This document shows positions 11,701 through 23,875 of a stretch of 64,000 nucleotides of DNA, in pieces. The DNA is from Paramyrothecium sp. XJ0827. Lineage: Eukaryota; Ascomycota; Sordariomycetes; Hypocreales; Stachybotryaceae. Under the pieces are notes generated by a model. That model was given only the letters and a program-made list of their open reading frames with translations, ran no database searches and was not told where the DNA came from. Within the stretch, counting starts at the first letter, position 1; each line of letters opens with the position of its first letter. The stretch covers positions 62,001-126,000 of the forward strand of contig JAJFPB010000012.1 of the NCBI GenBank assembly GCA_020881915.1. Reading direction: 5' to 3'. Both the position numbers and the translations under genes were made by a program.

Positions 11701-14700
11701 AATCGTCATGCTCATCTGACACCCGTTTGGAGAGTCAGGAATCACGGCCTTTGCACCTTCGAAGCCCGATTTTTCAAGCTCCTCCAGCCATCTGCTCAAG
11801 CTAATGTGGGGATCATGGGGCCTATTATCGTTGAGTCCACACCACCACTGGGGTAGAGCACCAAGCGCGTACTTCAGCCAAGCGAGTCCTTCTCGCGGTT
11901 GGTGCAGGAGCAGGTAACCTCCCGGACGGAGCAGCTTGTGTAGGTTCTCCAGGGTTCGATGAATCGAAGGGCTTTCATGAACGATGCTACGCGCGATGAT
12001 CAGGTCGAACTTTTGATCTTGAAAATCCTGTTCTGCAAGGTCTTTGCCAACGTCTAAGGAAGCAAAGTGAAGGTTTGGGTAGTGTTGATAGCGCACCTTT
12101 GCCGCCTCGACTTCCGCCAGAACCTTGTCGGCATAGGTGTATTTAGAATAGAGTTTTACTCCATCAGCCCTCTGCAAGCTCTTAATTGAATCGCCTATTG
12201 CAGGGGAAGCCGAGGACCCAATTTCGAGGACTTGGAGATTTGGATTTTCATGAGACAACTGACGGAGCATGTCAGTGACATTGTGTTGACTAAGAAAATC
12301 TGCTATTTTCTGCAGACTTCCCTCTGCGTTGAGAACATCCAGTACATCGTGTTGCTCGGACAATACGGATGATAAATGCTCACGCACTTTGGTGATTGCA
12401 GCAACGATCGGCGCTGCCGGGCTGGCGGCTAATAATTTTCTCAAGTCTTCTAACTGGATTGTCGCATCGCGAGTGGGCAGTGTCTCAAGATCGGATAAAT
12501 CATACTGCTGCAACCACGTCTGGTAACCCTGTAAATGTTTTGCTCGTATAGAAGATGTTTCGCAGGCAGGAATGAGGCGACGAGAAAGTAGGATGGAAAG
12601 TGATGCCAGTCGTTTTAATTCGTCTGAGTACCAAGTGTGATCAGTTGCCGGTCGTACCAGCATGTCGGTTTTCAGAAAGTCGGGGATCGCTACCCATTCA
12701 ACGCGAGCAGAATTGGGAATTCCGGGCCCCGTTACAGAATTATCTGCCGGTTTGAGCTCTGCGAAGCGAGTACCCGAAACTTTCATCACTGCCATTGACC
12801 CGGCGATGCACGACCCATCACCCACCAACACACTGCCCAACTGTTGGCAACTCGCACTTATATCAAGTTGATCAACAGAGCTCCTCGATAGTGCAATGTA
12901 TTCCGCACTCGAAGGCAGTCGTTGATTATAGTTATGCGTAAACCCTCGGTGAGCAGCAACACCTACCAGTTGGAAGAAGGAGTCTAGCACTACTGGGTGT
13001 AGGTGGTAAAATGCCTCGTCTCCATGACTAGTGTTTGCTATTGTCGCAGTAGCAAGACCTCTGGATTCGCCAGTATTGCTCTTGATTTTTTCCAGCGCCT
13101 TGAAATGAGGTCCATAATGCAAGCCCCCACGTTTCACCCGCTCATACCACTGTTGTTCGTTGACATGATGGGGTGTGACAGAGCTATTAGGTAATTTGTC
13201 ACTGTCCCAAGAGGTCGCATTTGAAGCTCTGATCTCGCCGAAGCAGTGTCTTGTCCAAGAATGTCCGTTATGGGCTGTGATGCTGAATTCCCACCATTGA
13301 CTTTCGAGCGAATTAGTGAGTCTGTGGCGACGAAAGGTCGTGAGTAGTTCGGTTGGTTCGCCTTCACTTATCACAAGAGCCCTCTCAACGACGACACGTC
13401 GTAGCTCTACTGACTCCTGGATTTTGGTGGTCTGCCGTACCGCCTCCGCTGCCATGGCCACGTAAGCGGCAAATGGAAAAACTACCGCGCCATCAATCTG
13501 ATGATCTCGAACCCACGGTGCATTGTCTAAGTGGAAAAGATTTCTCCAAAGCGGTTCAAGAGCGGACGACTCCGGTACTTTCGTGCCCAACAAATCATGA
13601 TGGGGATTCTCCCTCAAGCGCCATTCAACTGCGACGCGTGCCTCTTTCCAATAACTTCTTTGATGATTCCAAGGGTAATGAGGTAAACCTGGTATGCAAT
13701 TTCCTGAAGGCATGACATTATTGAAATCCACTTGGGCTCCGAGGGTCCATAGCTTCCCAAAAGCGTCTAGCAAGCTCTCGGTGGCCTTTTCTCCCCGCTT
13801 CATTATTGGTACGCACGGAACGGTTCTCGATTGGACCCCAAGGATCTGTCTTAAAGGGCCTGCAAGAGCCCCATGTGGTCCAATCTCTAAGAAAACAACG
13901 TTCTCGCTTGGTAACAGAAGATGATCAATCAGAGACGAGACTGCCTCGCGGAACAACACCGGTGACGCTAAATTCGCCTGCCAGTATTCTGGCCCGAATG
14001 GAGATTTTCCGTGCAACGGCTCATTGCCACCTATTTGCCGACCAGTGACGGTTGAGTAGAATGGTAATGATGGTGATTTGCCTTGAACCCCGGCGTTGAC
14101 CATGAGCTCACGATACGATTCCCCTACTTCTGCCATATGGTGAGAATGATAAGCCTTGTTCACCTTCAACAGTGTGATCAATGTATCAGGAAGTTCTGAC
14201 TTGATTGTAGATGTGGCTGCCGAGATTGCGTCTGCGTCTCCGGAAATCGTAACACTATTAGGAGAGTTATCACACGCGAGGACTACGCCTGGCATGAGAA
14301 ACCTTTCTGCGGCCTCTCGGCTTAGACCAACAGCCGCCATGGCCCCCTGCCGGCTCTGGCTCTTCGCCACAAGCCCCCGGTAAAATGCTACAGCCATGGC
14401 TTCCTGGGCAGTGAGGGCACTCGAAGCATAAGCTGCTGCGATCTCGCCACTGGAATGGCCGACAACAGCGCAAGGCTTGATACCAGCCGCAAACATGACA
14501 TCAATCAAGGCTATTTGCAGCGCTGTGCAAAGAGGCTGTGAAAATTCTGCTTCCGCGACTCTGCTTGTCCGAGCCGGCCTCACAAGTTCTTCTGAAATCT
14601 TCCATTTTGGCGCTTCTGCACCAAGTGCTTGAAGGTATCCATCCGAAGTTTGGATGGAATCCCGGAAGACTCGGTTGATGCGAAGGAGCTCGCGACCCAT

Positions 14701-16501
14701 CTGCGGCCATTGAGCTCCTTGTCCAGTGAAAACCATGACCACGGAACTCGTAATTGTGGCCGACTTTGGTTGAATTATCGGCGCCACTTGATCTTTTGTC
14801 GCCACAGTGAAAGCTCGGAATGGCAAATGCTCCCGTTTTCGGGCCAGTGTGTATGCCAAGTCGCTTAAATCTAGGACGTCGTTGTCTTCCTCAAGAAGCG
14901 ACAAGTATTTCTCCGTCATTCTCTGTAGTGACGGAGGACTGGAGGCTGAAAATACTAAGAGTTGCGGTTCGTTCGAGTTTCTACCGAGTTTCTTATCCCC
15001 TAAAGCATTCTGATGCGTGAACCTTCTCGCTGAATCGATGATGACATGAGCGTTAGAGCCTCCTATACCAAACGAATTCACGCTAACACGCTCATAGCAG
15101 TCCTTTGGCCAAGAAATTGCCTCCATGGGAACCTCAAGCCTGTTGCTACTGAACACCTTTTCACTGAGTGGTAAGCATTTGATGTTCGGGGCTAGTGTTT
15201 GATGTTCAAGGCACAACACAGCCTTCAACACGCTAGCCAAACCGGAGGCTCCTTCTCCATGCCCAATGTTGGGTTTGATAGATCCAATATACATCTTGCT
15301 CGAAGCACCAATGACCTTTGCAATGGCCGCTGTCTCCGTTGGATCCCCTGTTGGTGTCCCTGTGCCGTGGCATTCAAACAGTCCGGTGCTTCTTATATCC
15401 GATTCTGAGATACCGGCCACACTGTAAGCCCGTCGGATCAATGCCTCTTGAGCTTCGCTGCTCGGGGTGAGGAGGTTCGGCGTCTTCCCGTCGCAATTCG
15501 CAGCTGCCCCTACAATAACGGAACGGATGGGGTTACCATCCCGCTGTGCATCACGCAGCGACTTGACATACAAGGCGATGACGCCTTCACCACGAGCATA
15601 CCCATTAGCGTTCGATGAGAAAGTTTTGCAGGAACCATCTGGACTTAGCGTCCCTTGACATGATGAGTCTGTCGTCAATGCTGGTGCTACGATAATATTC
15701 GTCCCGCCCACAACTGCAGACGAGCATTCACCTCTGGCAATCGCATTACAAGCGTCGCTCAAAGCTATGAGACTAGACGAGCAAGCTGTCCGAATAGTCA
15801 TGCTACATATCAATAGTCAGTTTTCCTCGCTCGAACCTGGGTTGAAATGCGTCTCGCAGCAGGGGTGGTTTCGCGGACTGGTGCTCATACCTGGGCCCGC
15901 GTAAATCTAACTCATGAGAAACACGGTTTGCAATGGCAAAATCGTGGGAAGTGGAGATATAATACGTGCCATGTCGCTGAGACTCCTTCTGCACAATATC
16001 GTACCAATCGCTTCCGAAATTGCCCACGTACACCCCTACATCTTTCCCTCTCCAGTTCGTTTCGCCAGCATCATCTAAAGTCTCTCGTGCCACCTCTAGT
16101 AGGATTCGCTGTTGTGGATCTAGCGTCTCAAGCTCGCTCCGAGGCATAGGAAACACCGAGGTGTCGAGAGCACCGAGACCAACGGTATCATCCAGGAAGT
16201 ACCCATGCTCACTTACAGTATGCCCAGGCTTCCGTGATGGCCAGTGGTAAGCGGAGACATTGTAGCGCGTCTCAGGAACACGTGCCCGGGCATCCTTTTT
16301 CGCCAGGAGAAGCTCCCAGAGGTCTTGCGGGCTATGGACGGACCCTGGCAAGCGACATGCCATGCCGCAGATGGCAATTGGTTCAAACTGTGGCGTGGAT
16401 TCAACGAGTTCCATTTGGGTGCCCTTGGGTTGCGAGGCAAAGGCTTCACCACTGTTGGGCGAACGCACACCAATAGGCGGATGGAACTGCTCGTTGTGCA
16501 T
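8738..16501 (-). CDS. Highly reducing type I polyketide synthase (KS-AT-DH-cMT-ER-KR-ACP)
   Basis: Five exons (16501-15891, 15802-10993, 10931-10641, 10584-10169, 10115-8738) have GT-AG introns of 53-88 bases and join in frame to 2,501 residues. Domains in order: KS with TACSSS Cys211, His349 and His385; malonyl-AT with GHSSG Ser654; DH with HxxxGxxxxP His971 and Asp1144; cMT about 1360-1600; ER with a GCGGVG nucleotide loop; KR with GGLGGLG at 2124-2130 and Tyr2265; ACP with LGLDSL Ser2455. It builds a reduced linear chain in the cytosol. There is no thioesterase, reductase or carnitine-acyltransferase domain after the ACP, so release needs a separate enzyme, plausibly the PLP enzyme at 19819. 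The cMT motif I near 1396-1406 reads EIGSSASPAIG instead of a glycine-rich EIGAGTGG-type loop and may be inactive. An in-frame stop precedes the chosen ATG. It is transcribed divergently from the MFS gene. Confidence 0.95.
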
Positions 16502-17533
16502 GATGGATATCTATGGCTCCAATTGCGACGATCAAACGTTGAATATGTGAACTGTTCCAGGTTGGGCTAAGGCTGAGATGGGATCTGGCTGTTTGTTGAC
16601 CTGGGCTGAGGGATGGCACAGTTGTACAGCACGTTACTTTGTGAGGCCTTTTTGTACGTGAATGCTGCCTGGACCTAAGCAACTCATCAGCGATATGGGT
16701 CCTTTGGTCGATAATCAAGTATGTCAAATTGAACGCAATCGGTGCTAAGATTGTCACGGGATAACAAGTAACAATCTCCCTTAATTTCTAGTTCAAACGG
16801 CCCCCAATGGACCCGAAGGTTGCAGTGCAGATTAGGTTCTTTGCAACATGTTCAGCTCCCAACTTTACGGGCAGAGGCAGAGACTAATGAGGAGAACCCT
16901 ACTCACCAATTGGGCGACTTCTCCATACCTCGCACATCAGTGGATGCAATATCCCGGCGGGTTGGCTCGAATGCAGCTATCTCGCGGATTGCATTAAGGA
17001 CGAAGGAACAGGACTGGAAGAGAGAGAATCCGGGCAACCCTTGCCTGACGTTGTGTGTGACTAGGCATCATTGCCAAGTCTACATAGCAGTCCTGGGTTA
17101 CGCCCTGCAGTTCTGCACATGACCATTGCAGAGCCAGGGAGGGGCTTTTCGGCAACAGTTCACGCCCCTGCCACCTGCACGATGTAATCAAGGTACAGTG
17201 CGAGCCCGGGCTCGGCCGGGGCCGGTAAGTGATGCAGATTCACCCGCACACCTGAACAGTTGCATCGGTCCTCCCCTGGCCAGATTGGCTGCCAAGCGCT
17301 GCGGCCAGTTGCTTATGCATGAACGGAATTGGCATGTGTGTTGGTCCAGATACGCGCCCAATGCTGTGCCGTCAGGGATCTGCATATTCGTGGCCCTTTT
17401 CCCTCTTCATGATTTTCCATCATCAATGCGACAGACCGAAAGATAAGTTCCCCGCAACTTGCACAGAGAACTGATCTGCCCCGAGACTTGTTGGTCACTC
17501 CCTGAACCGCATTTTCCCCCAAGAAAGACGATC
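16502..17533. promoter_or_regulatory. Divergent promoter region between the PKS and the MFS exporter
   Basis: About 1 kb without a convincing gene lies between two divergent start codons, so it must hold both promoters. A 14-base perfect palindrome, CGAGCCCGGGCTCG, lies at 17201-17214 in an unusually GC-rich patch and is a candidate site for a dimeric regulator. No experimental site is known to me. Confidence 0.55.
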
Positions 17534-19254
17534 ATGGATGTAAAAGCTAGAGCGGCGGAGCAGTTGCCCTCAAGGCTAGCGGAAGGGGCAGCACTTGAGA
17601 CCAGCCCCTCAGAAACCCTGGCCGCTCCCGCTTGCCCAAAAAAGCCACTGTCGTTTTACGCATCCGTCGTGGGCTTGAGTATGGTCTCAATCATCACAGC
17701 TTGGGACGCGACGTCTTTAGCCATTGCACTGCCGGTTCGTTTGCCCGAGCCCTCGTGTTCAGTCCATTGTGTTCAGCCTTTTCTGACCACTCAAGACAGA
17801 CCATCACCAGCCTACTAGATGGCACGACATTTGAGTCCTTTTGGGCTAGCATATCCTTCATGCTCGGAGTTGCCATCACTCAGCCCATCTACGTCAGCCT
17901 TTCCGATGTCCTCGGCCGCAAAGTTCCTCTTTACACAGCCCTAGCCCTCTTTGCTCTAGGCGCCATAATTTTCGCCATCGCAAAGAACATGCCTACACTC
18001 ATCGCAGGGCGCCTTATCCAAGGTCTCGGTGCGGGCGGCTTATACGTGCTCCAGGATATCATCCTCGCCGACATTACCAGTCTAAAGGAGCGGCCGCTAT
18101 ATCTGGGCCTGCTTGCCGTCGCTATGGCGGTGGGCACTGTTCTGGGCCCTGTCATCGGTGCCATTTTTGCCGATTATGCTGATTGGAGGTGGATCGGTTG
18201 GATCAACCTTCCCTTTGTTGGCATCGGCCTGCCAATATTCGTGTTCTGTCTGCGATTGCGCGTGCTTCCAATGGGTATCACAGAAAAGTTGCGACGAGTC
18301 GACTTACTTGGTATGCTGCTCTTTGCCCTTGGGATTACGGCCGTGGCGTTACCACTCAGCTGGGCCAACGCATTGTATGCATGGTCCTCATGGAGGACAA
18401 TCACGACGCTTTGCATTGGCCTTCTTGTTTTGGTTGTGTTTGGGTTTCATGAGCGTAAGGGCCCTCTCGAACCTCTATTCCCGTTTCGCATATTCGACAA
18501 CATCACAAGCATCGCATCCTTGGTGAGCGGCTTTATGCACGGTAGTATCATGTACTCCGCGCTTCTCTATATGCCCTTGTTCTTCCAAGCCGTTCTCCTT
18601 CAGACGCCTATGCAAGCAGCAGTATCTACATTGCCTGTTTGTGCTCTCACCGTAGGTTTCGCCTTTGTCGCACCTGTTCTCATACAGATTACAAGGCGTT
18701 ACCGGCTTCTCCTATGGCTTGGGTGGGTGACTCTCACTCTTTCTATGGGCCTCTGGTGCATGGTTGGCCAGGATACCTCTCTTGCGCAACTGTATGCATT
18801 TCAGTCCATCCTAGGAGTCGGCATTGGTATCGCATTCACTGGCGGACAGGTTCCAATGCAAGCCAGCGTAACGCATGTAGATGACACTGGCCTCGCTGTT
18901 GGAACCCTTATCGTAGTCCGCATCTTTGGCGCTCTCATTGGTCTCTCAGTGGGCTCTACAGTATTTAGCTCCGTTTTTGCCCGGTCTATTGCCAGCATAG
19001 GTCCATTGCCCGAGTCCGTGCGCGTCTTGGAAGATGCGAGTCAGGCTATCGACTTCATTCCACACCTAGCGACTTTAGAACTGCCCGACGAGGTGATGAG
19101 GCGGCTTTTCGGGGCGTATACTAAGCCTTTTCGAGCGATATGGATTGCATTGACCTGTTTCGCTGGTATCGGCCTCGCTTTTTCTTTACTAATCAAGGAG
19201 TACAGCTTGGAGAAAGAGGAGGTGGGCAGACAAGGATTTGAGGCAGCCTCGTAG
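17534..19254 (+). CDS. MFS multidrug-type exporter (DHA2/14-TM type)
   Basis: Two exons (17534-17734 and 17800-19254) give 551 residues. The intron starts with the uncommon donor GTTCGT and ends in ACAG. This splice was chosen because it restores the usual spacing between the first helix motif (AWDATSLAIALP) and the GTTFESFWAS segment. The protein has a hydrophilic N-terminus of about 45 residues, then some 14 hydrophobic segments. The loop after helix 2 has the family motif SDVLGRK, and an RLIQGLGAGG stretch follows. It sits in the plasma membrane or a vesicle membrane and probably exports the product of the adjacent cluster, giving self-protection. It shares the divergent promoter with the PKS, which suggests joint regulation. 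Confidence 0.92.
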
Positions 19255-19818
19255 AGCCAAAATTAATGATTTTGTTGGTTGTATCTAAGTAAATGACCAA
19301 AGTCCCTCACCTGCATCTTGGCATGCAAACCAGTGACCTCTCCTGTGCAGGATATTCTTTCCCACCGGTTTATGGCCAGTCAAGAGAGTGGGAACCTGCC
19401 ATCGATGGGATCCCTCCATGTTCAGCAAGGGTGCGAAGGATGATACCTTAACGGTCGATTCCTGCACTCAATGACGTGGAGCCTTTGGGGGCATATATTG
19501 TTGCTAAATTGGTGTCCTGGAATCCCAATGTCCTTATGTCCTTGGAGCCAAGTAGTCACGGCAGAAACGGAAAAGACCTTGCCACTCTGCTGACATTCTT
19601 GGGGTCCGTCACAAATCCTGCCAAGCCACCAAGCCTGCGGTATCTCGTCCAGGTGCTTAGGATGACCAACAAGCTTGCTCGCCCCCGTTGTTGACTCGGT
19701 GTGGAAGTATACCCTTGGGGTAGCCCTACAGGCTTCCGATGCATGGTACCATGTAAGCCCAAAGTCCCTCGGTCGAAAAGGCTCTGACTAATGGTGGGTA
19801 GCTTTCTTGTCACTTAGA
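19255..19818. other. Intergenic: MFS terminator and oxoamine synthase promoter
   Basis: About 560 bases with no supported gene. Only short open frames occur, and none resembles a known protein. Confidence 0.5.
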
Positions 19819-21470
19819 ATGAGCAGATGCGCCAATCGGCTTTACCAATCGTCCGCGACTTCAGTATCAGTTTCTTTCCCAGATTTGGATTGCAAAATTG
19901 GCCAAAGAAATCATTCTCTTCCTTCAGACGCAATGTATGCCAAAAGAATCATCAAGCAGTGGGGTGATGATCATCAATTAAAGGCGCCGTCTATGAAGGA
20001 TGAGCCTGCCTTCTATCGCAACCTTGAGCGGGCGCTCGATGCTCGTCGTAAGACGCAATACTTTTTGAACCTCAAACCTCGGTGGGACGACAGTATTGTT
20101 GATTTCACTACTGGGGACTTCCTCTCGCTAACGCGGACGGGTCGGATTCGGGAGGCCTTCATGGCTGAACTTGCGAAACACCCAGAATTTCAGCTGGGCG
20201 CATCTGGCTCCCGCCTGCAATTCGGTAACTATCCATATATCAACCAAGTGGAGAAAGAAATCGCAGAGCACCATGGTGCTGAGACAGCCTTCATTGCACC
20301 GTCGACGTACGCTGCCAATATGGGCATCTTATCCAGCATTCCTTTGCCAGGAGACGCCATCGTCTACGATGAGCTAGTACATGCTAGCAGCTTCGAGGGT
20401 TTTCATCTCAGCGTTGCAGAACATAAGTTGCCTTTTCGCCACAATGACCCAGATGGACTGCGTGAGGTGCTGGCTCAACTCAAACAGGAGTACCCAGCTT
20501 TCAAAGCCGGCACACAGTCCGTTTTGATTTGCATCGAATCTATTTATAGCATGGATGCTGACATTTGCTTGCTGCGAGAGCTCGTTCATGTCGCTAAAGA
20601 AGAGTTTCCTTTAGGAAATGCGCAGTTCATCATTGACGAAGCTCACACCGTCGGGATCGTTGGCGAGAGAGGCAAAGGCCTGGTGTCAATGCTTGGAATG
20701 GAAAAGGATATAGCTATTCGTGTTCACGCTGGGAGTAAAGCTTTGGGAACAATTGGCGGTAACCTGAACCCCCTCCAGAGATTTACTAGTAGCCTTGACT
20801 AACAACATAAGCTAATAGGTTTGATAATGTGCAACAAGACAGTTCGATCAATGTTGCTAAACAACGCAAGGTCTTTGACTTTCAGTTGTGCGCCGTCATT
20901 CCCAATGGTGGCCTCCATCCGAGCTAGCTACCAGCTTTTGATGAGCGGAGCACTGCAGGAGGTGAGAAACTCTCTCGTGACAATAATGCACATACGGGAG
21001 TTACATATTCAGAGATCATGTACTAATACTACCGCTCGCAGGCCCAGGACCAACTACAGAGTAATATCAAAAGGCTTCTTGCGGCATTGACATCCCATCC
21101 GATCTGGGATGAAGCCAATGATGAGGGAATCCTATCCATCCCTACTTTACAGGACTGGAGAGACCGTCCTTTTCAAACCCAGGTGATTCCTTTGCACACT
21201 AAGCCACATCACGAGAGATTCCTCTTTTACCATCTCTTACTGAATGGTTACAATGCCTACCCATATGCTTATCCCGTGGTACCGAAAGGCAAGAGCCGTG
21301 TCCGCTTGGTGGTGCATACGCACAACACACCAGAGCAGATTGATGGACTGGTCTCAACCATTTGTGATTGGGCGGAAGAAATGCTTGTGATCGAGCGGGG
21401 AGAATCGGAGTTCGACTTGCCAAGCGCCGCCCGAAGCGCTTACGCAATTCAGAGAGCCGATGCAGATTAG
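19819..21470 (+). CDS. Alpha-oxoamine synthase family PLP enzyme (BioF/ALAS/FUM8-like)
   Basis: Three exons (19819-20758, 20819-20961, 21042-21470) give about 503 residues. The first ATG of the open frame was used; a later ATG at 19933 is possible. The fold-type I PLP signature is complete: IIDEAHTVG with Asp273 and His276, and the Schiff-base lysine in SKALGTIGG (Lys307). The family condenses an acyl thioester with a small amino acid, losing CO2, to give a 2-amino ketone. In fumonisin (FUM8) and sphingofungin pathways such an enzyme offloads the PKS chain. The neighbouring PKS lacks a release domain, which fits that job. Unlike serine palmitoyltransferase subunits and FUM8, I see no N-terminal membrane segment, and the protein is much shorter than FUM8. 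A primary-metabolic BioF-like role cannot be excluded, but position next to the PKS and exporter argues for the cluster. Confidence 0.88.
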
Positions 21471-22287
21471 GCACGGACGGTTGAGGAGATGGATGTCTCG
21501 TTGGTTGGTTGGGGGTGGAGGTAGGGGGTCAGGCATGGCTAGGCACCCCTCACATATTGCATGCTTCAGGTTGTGCTTATCCCAGAACCAACGACACACG
21601 AAATCAAGCCATGAGGATGACTACAATAGTGGTGTGCACGACTTGCGTATTATGCCAAGCTCTTGACGCGGCCCGTGGCGTGCACAGTGTGAAGCGAGGC
21701 AGTGTGTCAATGGCACCGTAGATGTCCGCTTTCAATCCTGATGAGCCAGGGATGTGACCCCTGTCCGGGGCTAGATATCGATTCCCCGATGCAAAATTTG
21801 AGCGCTGGCCCATTTTGGCCTCACCGAAATCCACTCGCACAACAGACACGTCCTTGCGGTCATCCTTTTTCTCCATGACAGCCTGGTGCATGCTCTAGTG
21901 TTGGGCAATCTGCATGGTGCAGGCAGGACCCCGGGCTTGCATAATGCCTCAAGTCTACCATTCTGCGCCATAATATGAAACATGGGGCATTGCCAACCCG
22001 CGGTAATGACAGAAGTTCCAGCAGCCACTTTCGTAAATGATGTTACAATGGAGGCCCCTGAGAGTTGTCAAGAAGGCCTTGTTGAACCGTCCACAATTTT
22101 GTTCGACCGACAGGACTTCGGAACCCTTCTGACAACCTGCCTCTGACCAGGCTTAATGACCTGGGAACGTCAACGCAGATCAGCCGCCGCCACTTTTTAC
22201 TTGAAGCTCGTACCGCACTTTTCGGGTTCCTAGCAGAACTGATGCCGCTCCTTTGCAATATCCTTTCTCCTAGCTGCTCCTCCCAAT
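21471..22287. other. Intergenic between oxoamine synthase and rhodopsin-like gene
   Basis: About 800 bases with only short unsupported frames. Nothing is recognised. Confidence 0.45.
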
Positions 22288-23875
22288 ATGTCTCTGAATT
22301 TGGAGCTGCTGCACTCACTGCCGCCAGAACAGCAAGAGCAGATCTGGAACGGTCCTGCACTGGCACTGCCAGATGATGTTCCTTTTCCAAATTTTGATAA
22401 CCCTCCAAATGGAAACCAGTTGGCTTTGTCCGTGACGACCATAGCGCTGTCCATATCATCAGCCTTGGTGATCGCGCGCACTTATTCGCGTATCTTTGCG
22501 ATGCGGAAAGTGCAGATAGAAGATGGTATAGATTTCCTGACACTCTCATAACTAGCACTGGTCATGGCTAATAATTTCAGCACTGCTTGTGGTAGCATAC
22601 GTACGTCGTTTCGAAGCAGATACGATCGACTGCCATTGACACGACGCCTATAGGGACTATTCGTGGGATTCTGTTACTGTTGCTATCGCATCATCAATGG
22701 CTCAGGGCTTTTCGTCCATCAGTGGAATCTACGCCTGAGAGAGATATCCGAGTATTCATATGTGTGTTCCCAAGTACCTACTTGATCTCTCAGGAAGCTG
22801 TGCTCACTGCTCAACCAGGTTATCAATATGGCATCTAGCTTTTACGCGGGGTCGATGGGCTGTTCGAAGGTGGCCATTTTACTTGAGTGGACGCGGCTGT
22901 TCCACGCCCGAGGCTCCCGTGATAGCCTCTGGGTAAGTGCTACGCACCATGCGTCGCCTCTTGTTCAGTCCGAGCGCTATGGAGCGGCCTGGAAGCATAA
23001 CACGACTAACCTCGCTATAGTACGCGTGCTGGACACTTCTGATCACCAACGCGCTGTTCTATTCGGCTGGCTTGATCGCCGGAAATCTCTCGTGCATACC
23101 TCACGAGAAGATCTGGAATCTGACCTTGCCGGGTCGATGCATCAATCGAAAAGCTCTGGATACTGCCACGGCTAGCATCAACGTATTGTCCACCTTGTTT
23201 ATCCTCATCTTGCCTCAGAGGGTGATCTGGACGCTCAACATGACTATCGCCAAGAAGATCGGCGTGTCGTCTCTGTTTGCCATTGGAATATTGTGAGTGA
23301 CTTGTCGATCTTACGTGCTGCAGCCTTCAGGGACATAAGCTAACATCGAACCTCTCGGATATAGTGCAGTCATCTCCTCTATCTTGCGACTCGTGGCGAC
23401 AGTCCGCTATCTTCGGTCTAATGATCAGACCTACAACGTGTCTGAGGTGGCAGTCTGGTGCATAGCGGAGCAAACTTGCGCTATTGCGGTCATTTGCATC
23501 CCAGCTATTCCCAAAGCTCTTCGTGAAAACAAATACTTCCGCAAGGTCAGAGAATGGCAGTCTGGCGGTCGAACAAGTCAGTCCCATCAACCCTCCCAGA
23601 GCAGTCAAGGAACAGGTTGGGGTAAATGGAAGCAACAGTCGTCCCCTTATCAAAGAGTGACGGAGAGTGGAGTGCCTCTTGATAACATAGGCTCGGTGAC
23701 AAACCAAGCTGTCAGCTCAAAGGAGCAACTTCACCGTCCTCTCAATGGCGAACCGCAGCCCCCAAAGCCACTGGGGGGGATTACTAGGACTACTTCTATT
23801 GTGGCTAGTGAAGCGGACAAGTACGGTGAGCCTGTCGACCCTCACTACTCGAAGGTTCCATGGGAGCGGCGGTGA
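22288..23875 (+). CDS. SAT4/rhodopsin-domain integral membrane protein (7 TM)
   Basis: I reconstruct six exons (22288-22525, 22581-22600, 22654-22761, 22819-22932, 23021-23292, 23365-23875) with all phases closing, giving 420 residues. One exon is only 20 bases; without it the frame hits stops. The protein has seven hydrophobic helices. Family hallmarks are a conserved HQWN segment before helix 3, a KVAILLEW helix, CxxNP-like loops around SCIPHEKIW, and a long polar Ser/Gln-rich cytoplasmic tail. Members of this fungal family (satratoxin SC1 protein 4-like, Pth11-related) are common in and near secondary-metabolite clusters, but their biochemical role is not established. It could act as a receptor or accessory membrane protein. 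Membership in the PKS cluster is inferred only from position. Confidence 0.8.

Noticed and set aside
10987..15813. Treating the 1,608-codon frame as a complete PKS
   Set aside because: It begins inside an intron and stops in the next one. KS start, ER, KR and ACP lie in other frames joined by clear GT-AG introns.
22582..22735. Rhodopsin-like gene as a pseudogene because of TGA stops after CCAT and in ACTTGA
   Set aside because: Placing introns 22601-22653 and 22762-22818 removes both stops and all phases close.
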